Source of the DNA: Treponema sp.
GTDB lineage: Bacteria; Spirochaetota; Spirochaetia; Treponematales; Breznakiellaceae
Reading direction: 5' to 3'
DNA length: 6,661 nt
Assembly: GCA_031277045.1 (NCBI GenBank)
Contig: JAISLX010000105.1
Span: 1-6,661, forward strand
The position numbers and the translations under genes were made by a program. Shown here piece by piece: positions 1 to 5,319 of the stretch; position 1 is the first letter of the stretch; each line of letters begins with the position of its first letter. Below the pieces are notes generated by a model. It was given only the letters and a program-made list of their open reading frames with translations, searched no databases and was not told the DNA's origin.

Positions 1-17
1 GAGATTCTTCATTTTTC

Positions 18-46
18 TTGACTTTTCCCCAGACCGGATTTATCCT
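18..46 (+). promoter_or_regulatory. Sigma-70-type promoter of the ABC ATPase gene
   Basis: A -35 box TTGACT (18-23, 5 of 6 consensus bases) and a -10 box TATCCT (41-46, 4 of 6) are separated by an ideal 17 bases. This places the start of transcription near position 53, giving a leader of about 29 bases that contains the ribosome-binding site. TTATAA at 51-56 is a second AT-rich candidate but lacks a well-spaced -35 partner. Confidence 0.6.
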
Positions 47-67
47 GACCTTATAAACTAACCTAAC

Positions 68-74
68 AGGGAGG
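68..74 (+). promoter_or_regulatory. Ribosome-binding site of the ABC ATPase gene
   Basis: AGGGAGG lies 7 bases before the ATG at 82. It is the strongest Shine-Dalgarno sequence in the window and fixes the start of this gene. It contrasts with the weak or absent sites before the PHP and XRE-cupin genes. Confidence 0.8.
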
Positions 75-81
75 CCATATT

Positions 82-1209
82 ATGGCAAAGGTAGAACTGA
101 AAGGTATTTCCAAGGTGTACGAGGGCAATGTCCGCGCCGTGGATAACGCCAACATCGTGGTCGAAGACAAGGAATTTGTTGTCTTTGTAGGCCCTTCTGG
201 GTGTGGAAAATCCACCACCCTGCGGATGGTCGCCGGTCTGGAAGACATTACCGAAGGCGAACTTTATATCGATGGGGAGCTGATGAACGACGTTCCCCCC
301 AAGGACCGGAACATCGCCATGGTGTTCCAAAACTACGCTTTGTACCCCCACATGACCGTGTACGACAACATGGCCTTTGGGCTCCGCATAAAAAAAGTTG
401 AAAAGAGCGAAATTGACCGCCGGGTCCACGAGGCCGCCCGGATCCTGGACATCGAGAAATTCCTGGACCGCAAGCCCAAGGCCCTTTCCGGCGGCCAGCG
501 GCAGCGCGTTGCGGTAGGCCGCGCCATTGTCCGGAACCCCAAGGTGTTCCTTTTTGACGAACCCCTCTCCAACCTGGACGCCAAACTCCGCGTTCAGATG
601 CGGGCGGAACTTTCCGACCTGCACCACCGGCTCAATGCCACGATGATCTACGTTACCCACGACCAGGTGGAAGCCATGACGATGGCGAACAAGATCGTTG
701 TTATGAAAGACGGGAAAGTCCAGCAGATCGGTTCTCCCCTTTACCTCTACAACCATCCCGTCAACAAGTTCGTTGCCGGCTTTATCGGTTCTCCCCCCAT
801 GAACTTCCTTACGGTTAAGGTACAGGAGGAAGGCGGTTCTCTGGTTCTGGACGAAGGTTCTTTTAAAATCAAACCCCATGCCACCCATACGGACTACCTT
901 AAAAAGTACGTGGGTAAAGAAGTGTTCTTTGGTATTCGGCCGGAAGACGTAACCTTCTCCGCCTCCGGGCCGGCAGATAACAGCTTCCCCGTAAAGATCA
1001 CCGTGGTTGAGCCCTTGGGCGCCGATATTCACCTGTGGTTAACCACCGCTACCCAGCCCCTTGTGGCCCGTACCGAACCTCACCATATCTTTAAGGTGGG
1101 TGATGTAGTGAACTTTATCCCACACATGGAGAAGGCCCGCTACTTCGACAGGGATACGGAAGAATCCATCCTGGCGGAACTGGACATCGCCGCCGCCAAA
1201 AATTTCTAA
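82..1209 (+). CDS. ABC transporter ATP-binding protein, MalK/MsmK/UgpC family
   Basis: This is a cytoplasmic ATPase subunit that powers carbohydrate-type (CUT1) ABC importers by binding and hydrolysing ATP. The nucleotide-binding domain is complete: Walker A GPSGCGKST (residues 37-45), Q-loop Gln83 in VFQNYALYPH, signature LSGGQRQR (135-142), Walker B VFLFDE (155-160), D-loop SNLD (163-166) and H-loop His193. After about residue 235 comes the TOBE/OB-type regulatory domain, with the family motif GIRPED near residue 288. The length of 375 residues is normal for the family. It has its own promoter, a strong ribosome-binding site and a terminator, and no permease or solute-binding gene follows. 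Such orphan ATPases (for example MsmK of streptococci) can serve several sugar transporters, so a shared energising role is inferred. The substrate cannot be read from the sequence. The gene could be called msmK, ugpC or malK; I leave the symbol open. Confidence 0.95.
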   Translation: MAKVELKGISKVYEGNVRAVDNANIVVEDKEFVVFVGPSGCGKSTTLRMVAGLEDITEGELYIDGELMNDVPPKDRNIAMVFQNYALYPHMTVYDNMAFGLRIKKVEKSEIDRRVHEAARILDIEKFLDRKPKALSGGQRQRVAVGRAIVRNPKVFLFDEPLSNLDAKLRVQMRAELSDLHHRLNATMIYVTHDQVEAMTMANKIVVMKDGKVQQIGSPLYLYNHPVNKFVAGFIGSPPMNFLTVKVQEEGGSLVLDEGSFKIKPHATHTDYLKKYVGKEVFFGIRPEDVTFSASGPADNSFPVKITVVEPLGADIHLWLTTATQPLVARTEPHHIFKVGDVVNFIPHMEKARYFDRDTEESILAELDIAAAKNF

Positions 1210-1227
1210 CAGCCTGTTGTACTGTAC

Positions 1228-1260
1228 CGGGGTTAATCCCCGTTTGGGGCAGTAAACCCC
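1228..1260 (+). other. Four alternating G4/C4 blocks before the terminator
   Basis: Four runs alternate: GGGG (1229-1232), CCCC (1238-1241), GGGG (1246-1249) and CCCC (1257-1260). Blocks 1+2 can form a hairpin (CGGGG/CCCCG, 5-base loop), and so can blocks 3+4. Pairing of blocks 2+3 (4-base loop GTTT) excludes both. No T-run follows, so this is not itself an intrinsic terminator. It may stabilise the 3' end of the mRNA; function unknown. Confidence 0.35.
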
Positions 1261-1262
1261 GT

Positions 1263-1293
1263 AACACCCCCGCTCCGGCGGGGGTGTTTTTTT
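1263..1293 (+). terminator. Intrinsic terminator after the ABC ATPase gene
   Basis: A perfect 11-bp stem is formed by AACACCCCCGC (1263-1273) and GCGGGGGTGTT (1278-1288), closed by a 4-base TCCG loop. The stem ends within a run of seven T (1287-1293). It lies about 55 bases after the stop codon and isolates the ATPase gene from the PHP-XRE-ligase cluster. Confidence 0.92.
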
Positions 1294-1344
1294 ACGCCTT
1301 CCGCGTGTGTCCCAACTTCCTCCTGGCGCAGGGCCGGGATCCGG

Positions 1345-1373
1345 GTGAAATTGACATCCGTATATGCTACGAT
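1345..1373 (+). promoter_or_regulatory. Candidate extended -10 promoter giving a leaderless PHP mRNA
   Basis: TGCTACGAT (1365-1373) reads as an extended -10 element (TGn followed by TACGAT, 4 of 6 consensus bases). A weak -35 candidate, GTGAAA (1345-1350), sits 17 bases upstream. The ATG at 1381 lies 7 bases after the -10 box, so transcription should begin at or next to the start codon. A perfect TTGACA occurs at 1351-1356, but no -10 box is found at 16-18 bases from it, which leaves the exact promoter uncertain. Confidence 0.4.
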
Positions 1374-1380
1374 AGGGAAT

Positions 1381-2190
1381 ATGGCCTATCTTTATGAAAC
1401 TCACTTGCACACCTGCCGGAGTAGTGGCTGCGCTTCCGCACGGGGGCAGGATTATATAGCGTATTACCAGGACGCCGGCTATTCCGGCATTGCCGTAACC
1501 GATCACTTTTTTAGGGGAAACTGTACGGTAGACCGGCATCTACCCTGGCGGGAGTGGGTCAAAGAATTCTGCCGGGGCTACGAGGAGACACGGGAAGAAG
1601 GGGCCCGCCGGGGGCTGGATGTGTTCTTTGGCTGGGAAGAGACCTTTGAAGGGGACGATTACCTGGTGTACGGCCTTTCCAGGGAATGGCTTTTGGAACA
1701 TCCCGAAGTCCGTTCCTGGACCCGCGCGGAGCAGTACCGGGCGGTAAAGGCCGCCGGGGGCTGCGTGGTTCACGCCCACCCGTTCCGGCAGCACAGCTAT
1801 ATCCAGGAAATATGCCTGGCCCCCTATCTTATTGATGTCGTGGAAGCGGCCAATGCGGGAAACGGCGAATCGTCCTACGATGTCCTGGCCCTGTATTATG
1901 CCGCGAAATTTGGTCTTCCCGTCAGCGCCGGTTCGGACATTCACCACCTTGTGCAGGCGAAAGCGGGGGATTTATACGGGGTCTACCTGGCGGAAAAGCC
2001 GGAAAATTCTTCCAGTTTTGCGGCCATGATCAGAAACGGCGGAATGCGGCGGGACATCGCGGACCTAAAGACCGAAGCGGGCCGCCTGGAAAGCCGGGGA
2101 GACGAGGCCGTCAGGCTCCTTGTAAAAATTTTGGACAGGGACGAAGAGACAGTATCCAGAGACTTTTGGGACTTTCTAAAAAGGGGTTAA
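1381..2190 (+). CDS. PHP-domain metal-dependent hydrolase/phosphoesterase
   Basis: A 269-residue cytoplasmic protein of the PHP superfamily, whose members use a cluster of two or three metal ions to cut phosphoester bonds. The expected metal ligands are present in order: HLH (His8, His10) in ETHLHT at the N-terminus, Asp41-His42 in AVTDH, Glu86 in FGWEE, His131 and His133 in VHAHPF, and Asp186 with His188 in GSDIHH. The site therefore looks active. The ATG at 1381 is chosen because PHP domains begin almost at the first metal motif; the GTG at 1345 would add 12 residues coded by promoter-like sequence. The only SD-like string, AGGGA (1374-1378), is just 2 bases from the ATG, too close to be normal. 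The substrate is unknown; histidinol phosphate, nucleotides and RNA ends are all possible. The XRE-cupin gene follows within 18 bases, so co-transcription is likely. Confidence 0.88.
   Translation: MAYLYETHLHTCRSSGCASARGQDYIAYYQDAGYSGIAVTDHFFRGNCTVDRHLPWREWVKEFCRGYEETREEGARRGLDVFFGWEETFEGDDYLVYGLSREWLLEHPEVRSWTRAEQYRAVKAAGGCVVHAHPFRQHSYIQEICLAPYLIDVVEAANAGNGESSYDVLALYYAAKFGLPVSAGSDIHHLVQAKAGDLYGVYLAEKPENSSSFAAMIRNGGMRRDIADLKTEAGRLESRGDEAVRLLVKILDRDEETVSRDFWDFLKRG
2181..2186 (+). promoter_or_regulatory. SD-like sequence that could support a TTG start
   Basis: AAGGGG lies 4 bases before a TTG at 2191, which directly follows the PHP stop codon (TAA, 2188-2190). Use of this TTG would give an XRE-cupin protein of 202 residues, translationally coupled to the PHP gene. 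It competes with the ATG at 2209, which is 22 bases away from this sequence and has no SD of its own. Confidence 0.3.
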
Positions 2191-2195
2191 TTGGG

Positions 2196-2201
2196 TATAG
2201 T
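2196..2201 (+). promoter_or_regulatory. Candidate internal -10 box before the XRE-cupin gene
   Basis: TATAGT matches the -10 consensus at 5 of 6 positions and ends 7 bases before the ATG at 2209. This is the same geometry as before the PHP gene and would give a leaderless mRNA. The -35 position 17 bases upstream reads TTTCTA, a weak 3 of 6 match. The box could allow the regulator and ligase to be expressed apart from the PHP gene. Confidence 0.35.
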
Positions 2202-2208
2202 ATCCGCT

Positions 2209-2799
2209 ATGGGCGATAAGTTCGCAGTCCCGCCGGACATCCCGGCGGAAGTAAAGGAAATCAGCGGCCGTATCAAGGAATTCCGGGAGATCATGGCAAT
2301 AAGCGCCATCGACATGGCGCGGGATATCGGTATTTCCTTCGAAACCTACAAACAATACGAATCCGGCGCATTGGATATTCCTATCAGCGTACTCTACAAA
2401 ATATCTAATCGCCTGGGCACAGACACCACTGTACTTTTGAGCGGAGAGGATCCCCGCATGAAGACCGCCAGTGTCTGCCGCGCCGGAAAGGGCATCCGGA
2501 TGGAACGCTATCCCGGCTACGAGTATTCCAGCCTGGCCTACAATTTCAAGGGGCGGACTATGGAGCCCCTTTTGGTAACTCTGGATACCCGTAAACTTCC
2601 CGCCCCGCTGGTCTGTCATTCGGGGCAGGAGTTCAACTACGTTGTAAAGGGAAAGGTCCGGGTAAGCGTGGGGACCCGGGACTACGACCTTGAGGCCGGG
2701 GATTCCATCTATTTTGACGCTCAGCTTCCCCATGCTCAATGCGCTCTGGAAAGCGGCGGCGGGGATTTCGCCCAGTTCATCACCATCATCCAGGAATAA
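2209..2799 (+). CDS. XRE-family transcriptional regulator with C-terminal cupin domain
   Basis: A 196-residue one-component regulator, counted from the ATG at 2209. An N-terminal HTH_XRE domain covers about residues 15-80. Its helix-turn-helix core is MARDIGISFETYKQYESG (residues 36-53), followed by the usual pattern PISVLYKISNRLG. The C-terminal half (about 124-194) is a cupin barrel, with motif 1 around HSGQEFNYVVKG (His137, Glu141) and motif 2 around GDSIYFDAQLPH (His175), so a metal or small-ligand site is plausible. Proteins of this design usually bind DNA through the HTH and sense a metabolite in the cupin. The acyl-CoA ligase gene starts 6 bases after the stop, so this protein probably controls that gene and may sense its substrate or product; this is inferred from position. 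Start choice is open: a TTG at 2191 would add six residues. Confidence 0.9.
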   Translation: MGDKFAVPPDIPAEVKEISGRIKEFREIMAISAIDMARDIGISFETYKQYESGALDIPISVLYKISNRLGTDTTVLLSGEDPRMKTASVCRAGKGIRMERYPGYEYSSLAYNFKGRTMEPLLVTLDTRKLPAPLVCHSGQEFNYVVKGKVRVSVGTRDYDLEAGDSIYFDAQLPHAQCALESGGGDFAQFITIIQE

Positions 2800-2805
2800 C
2801 ACAAC

Positions 2806-4509
2806 ATGAACGAGATACTTTCCCGGTACTGCCCCCGGGTCGAATTCGACAGTTATGAGGATTTCTATGTCAACTACCGCTGTGAGGCGCCTGAAAATTT
2901 CAACTTTGCCTACGACGTGGTTGATGAATGGGCTCGGATACAGCCGGATAAACTTGCCCTGCTCTGGACCAACGACGAGGGGGAGATGCGTTCCTACAGT
3001 TTCGCGGATATAAAGCGTCTTTCCGACAAAGCGGCGAACATGCTGCTGGCCCAGGGGATAGGCAAGGGCGATGTAGTTATGCTGATCCTTAAACAGCGGC
3101 CGGTGGTCTGGGTTTTGATAACCGCCCTTATGAAGATCGGCGCAATCTGCATCCCTGCCACCTACCAGCTTACCCTTAAAGACCTTGTGTACCGCTGCAA
3201 TGCCGCGGAGGTTAAATTCTTAATCAGCGTTGACGATGCCGGACTGGTGGAAAGCATCCGCGCTGCCCTGCCGGACTGCGGAACGGTAAAAAAGACGGCG
3301 CTGGCGGGAAGCAACATACCCGCAGGTTTTCTCGATCTCCAGACCGAGATTGAAAAAGCCCCGGAAACCTTGAGCCGCCCCCAGGGGGGCCGGATTCTGG
3401 ACCCGATGCTGGTATATTTTTCGTCCGGAACCACGGGGATGCCCAAAATGGTACTTCACAACCACAGCCTTCCCCTGGGCCACATTGTTACCGCCAAGTA
3501 TTGGCAGTGCGTTCAAGACAATAAAATCCACATGACGCAGACCGATTCAGGCTGGGCCAAATTTGCCTGGGGTAAAATCTACGGTCAGTGGATCTGCGGG
3601 GCCGCCGTTGGGGCCTACGACACGGAAAAATTCACCCCCCAGGGAATACTTTCCGCCCTGCAGCGCCTGCGGCCGGCAAGCTTTTGCGCTCCCGCGACAA
3701 TTTTTCGTTTTCTTATCAAAGAGGATTTGTCCAACTGGGACTTTAGTTTTATCGAACATACATCGGTAGCGGGGGAACCACTGAGTCCCGAAGTGTATTA
3801 CCGAATGAAAGAAATGACGGGCCTGGAAATCCGCGAGGGTTTTGGTCAGTCTGAAACTTCGGTCATGGCGGCCGCCTTTATGTGGCTTCCGGCAAAACCG
3901 GGTTCCATGGGAAAACCCGCTCCCCTTTTCGGCCTTAACCTGCTGGATGAGGAGGGGAAGCCCTGTGATGATGGCATTGTAGGCAATATAAGCATTACCG
4001 CCGCCGGGGAGCCCGGCAGCCTGGTCCGGGAATCCGGCAAAGCGTTGAAACCCGGTCCCTTGCCAGGACTTTTTACGGGCTATTGGAAAGATGAAAGGAC
4101 CACCCGTTCCGCGTGGTACGATGGAATTTACCACACAGGGGACATGGCCTGGCACGACGGGGACGGCTATTACTGGTTTGTCGGACGAAACGATGATGTA
4201 ATAAAATGTTCCGGTTATCGTATCGGTCCTTTCGAGGTGGAAAGCGCCCTGATGGAGCATCCATCGGTGCTGGAATGTGCGGTAACCGCCGCGCCGGACC
4301 CGGTTCGGGGTCAGGTAGTTAAAGCGACTATCGTCCTGAGCCGGGGTTACCAGGCTTCGGAAAGCTTGATCAAAGAACTACAGAACCATGTAAAGCGGGT
4401 AACCGCCCCCTACAAATATCCCCGGATAGTGGAATTTGTGGCGGAATTGCCCAAAACCATAAGCGGCAAGATTCAGCGGAACGTGATCCGGAACAGAGAT
4501 ACGGAATGA
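2806..4509 (+). CDS. AMP-forming acyl-CoA synthetase (acetyl-/medium-chain acyl-CoA ligase type)
   Basis: A 567-residue ANL-superfamily enzyme. It would activate a carboxylic acid with ATP to an acyl-AMP, then transfer the acyl group to coenzyme A, releasing AMP. The core motifs are intact: phosphate-binding loop YFSSGTTGMPK (204-214), A5 motif GFGQSE (345-350), A7 YHTGD (442-446) with the ribose-binding Asp446, hinge region GRNDDVIKCSGYRIG (460-474), and A10 PKTISGKIQR (549-558) with the adenylation lysine Lys555. Length and the segment DSGWAKFAWGKIYGQW resemble medium-chain acyl-CoA synthetases and acetyl-CoA synthetase relatives; short- or medium-chain fatty acids are the likely substrates, but the chain length cannot be read with certainty. 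There is no signal peptide, so it is cytoplasmic. Translation probably depends on AGGA (2792-2795), inside the end of the upstream gene. It is the last gene of its cluster and no clear terminator follows. Confidence 0.93.
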   Translation: MNEILSRYCPRVEFDSYEDFYVNYRCEAPENFNFAYDVVDEWARIQPDKLALLWTNDEGEMRSYSFADIKRLSDKAANMLLAQGIGKGDVVMLILKQRPVVWVLITALMKIGAICIPATYQLTLKDLVYRCNAAEVKFLISVDDAGLVESIRAALPDCGTVKKTALAGSNIPAGFLDLQTEIEKAPETLSRPQGGRILDPMLVYFSSGTTGMPKMVLHNHSLPLGHIVTAKYWQCVQDNKIHMTQTDSGWAKFAWGKIYGQWICGAAVGAYDTEKFTPQGILSALQRLRPASFCAPATIFRFLIKEDLSNWDFSFIEHTSVAGEPLSPEVYYRMKEMTGLEIREGFGQSETSVMAAAFMWLPAKPGSMGKPAPLFGLNLLDEEGKPCDDGIVGNISITAAGEPGSLVRESGKALKPGPLPGLFTGYWKDERTTRSAWYDGIYHTGDMAWHDGDGYYWFVGRNDDVIKCSGYRIGPFEVESALMEHPSVLECAVTAAPDPVRGQVVKATIVLSRGYQASESLIKELQNHVKRVTAPYKYPRIVEFVAELPKTISGKIQRNVIRNRDTE

Positions 4510-4560
4510 ACTCACGCTCACAAGCCGCAGTTCCCCAGCAGGACTATCTTCGCCGGGGGC
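4510..4560. other. Convergent gap without a clear terminator
   Basis: The two operons meet tail to tail here. An imperfect 7-bp stem (CCCCAGC with GCCGGGG, one mismatch, 12-base loop) lies at about 4533-4558, but no T-run follows on either strand. Termination may be Rho-dependent or lie inside the opposing genes. Confidence 0.4.
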
Positions 4561-4923
4561 CTAACGCAGCACGTTGTAGAGAATCGTGAGGGCGCAGATA
4601 AGGGTAAGGGCGGCGAACAGGTAAAGCCAAAATGGAGGCGTAAAAGCCGCTTTCCGGGGCGTTGTCCGTCCACGGCTGCGGGATACGCTTTTTTTGGAGT
4701 TTGCCTCATGTTTCCCGCCGCCGTTGGCGGCGGGGCCGCCCGGCACGGTAGAATAGCCGCAGACTGGGCAGCCCCGGATAAAATCTTCGTCTTTGCCGGT
4801 AAAACCGCATTTGGGACAGCGGACAGAGGCAAAAAACCGCCCGCACGCGGGGCAATTCTTTGCCGACATTTCCACCTCGGCGCCGCAGTTGTCGCAGAAA
4901 AAATGGGGTTTCTTTGTACTCAC
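4561..4923 (-). CDS. Double zinc-ribbon protein with C-terminal membrane anchor
   Basis: A 120-residue protein of unknown function. Two zinc ribbons are visible, each with two CxxC knuckles: Cys10/Cys13 with Cys24/Cys27, and Cys36/Cys39 with Cys52/Cys55. A low-complexity basic linker (about 60-95, rich in Gly, Ala, Ser, Lys and Arg) leads to one hydrophobic segment at about 98-116 and a very short tail. This implies a C-terminally anchored inner-membrane protein with the ribbons in the cytoplasm. The start is GTG at 4923; the next in-frame Met (residue 19) would remove the first Cys pair, which supports the GTG. Only a weak GGGCGGA-type SD precedes it. The gene begins 27 bases after the fmdB-like gene and is the last of the ileS operon. 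Zinc binding is inferred from the Cys spacing; no partner or pathway can be named. Confidence 0.82.
   Translation of the reverse strand: MSTKKPHFFCDNCGAEVEMSAKNCPACGRFFASVRCPKCGFTGKDEDFIRGCPVCGYSTVPGGPAANGGGKHEANSKKSVSRSRGRTTPRKAAFTPPFWLYLFAALTLICALTILYNVLR
4714..4734 (-). repeat. Perfect 9-bp inverted repeat inside the zinc-ribbon gene
   Basis: CCCGCCGCC (4714-4722) and GGCGGCGGG (4726-4734) are exact reverse complements around a 3-base loop. In the mRNA they form a very stable hairpin. It codes for the Pro-Ala-Ala-Asn-Gly-Gly-Gly part of the linker between the zinc ribbons and the membrane segment. No T-run follows, so it does not look like a terminator. Confidence 0.6.
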
Positions 4924-4950
4924 CGTCGATCCGCCCTGGTTTACAGGTTT

Positions 4951-5292
4951 TTAGGGCTTGCTGGTTTCTGGCTTGGGGGCGTTTCCCGAAGTCGCGCCGC
5001 CCGCGGCGGGTTTGGTGGTTTCTGTCCCGGCGGTCCCCGTTCCGGCAGCCGCTGGGGCAGAGGCCGCCGTCTTGCCGGTTTTTTGCGGCGCGGACGAAGT
5101 TTTGCCGGAACTTTTGTTTTTGTCGGTAACGTAAAAACCGGAACCCTTGAAAATGACGCCGGTGCCGCCGTTGATAAGCCGGCGTACTTCTTTACCGCAC
5201 AGCGGGCAGACTTTAACCGGCTCGTCGCTCATATTCTGAAAAACATCAAATGTATGACCGCAAGTTTTACATTCGTATTCGTAGGTAGGCAT
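4951..5292 (-). CDS. FmdB-family zinc-ribbon protein
   Basis: A 113-residue protein whose N-terminal half (1-55) is a typical FmdB/CxxC-CxxC regulatory-type domain. It begins MPTYEYECKTCGHTFD, with Cys8/Cys11 and Cys29/Cys32 forming one zinc ribbon, followed by the family motif GSGFYVTD near residue 50. The rest (about 58-113) is a disordered tail rich in Ala, Thr, Lys, Gly, Ser and Pro, which varies widely in this family. FmdB was named from a link to formamidase/amidase expression in Methylophilus, but most members, including this one, have no proven role. The ATG at 5292 has a good ribosome-binding site (AAGGA, 5 bases away). The gene lies between the lipoprotein gene (27 bases upstream) and a second zinc-ribbon gene (27 bases downstream), within the ileS operon. 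Confidence 0.9.
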   Translation of the reverse strand: MPTYEYECKTCGHTFDVFQNMSDEPVKVCPLCGKEVRRLINGGTGVIFKGSGFYVTDKNKSSGKTSSAPQKTGKTAASAPAAAGTGTAGTETTKPAAGGATSGNAPKPETSKP

Positions 5293-5297
5293 GATTG

Positions 5298-5302
5298 TCC
5301 TT
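5298..5302 (-). promoter_or_regulatory. Ribosome-binding site of the fmdB-like gene
   Basis: AAGGA on the - strand lies 5 bases before the ATG at 5292. It is the clearest SD sequence within the ileS operon portion seen here, so FmdB may be translated better than its neighbours. Confidence 0.65.
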
Positions 5303-5319
5303 CAGCCGCTTCCGGAATT

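Noticed and set aside
58..1032. Long 324-codon open frame on the - strand opposite the ABC ATPase
   Set aside because: The + strand gene carries all ABC motifs plus promoter, SD and terminator. The antisense frame has no recognisable domain and follows from strong codon bias in GC-rich DNA.
1345..1380. GTG at 1345 as the start of the PHP gene
   Set aside because: It has no SD, would overlap the promoter-like elements, and adds residues before a PHP domain that normally begins near the N-terminus.
3547..4260. 237-codon open frame on the - strand opposite the acyl-CoA ligase
   Set aside because: It is fully inside a gene with intact ANL motifs and shows no motif or SD of its own.
4714..4734. 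The 9-bp hairpin as a terminator for read-through from the acyl-CoA ligase gene
   Set aside because: It lies over 200 bases past the stop codon and has no T-run on the + strand.
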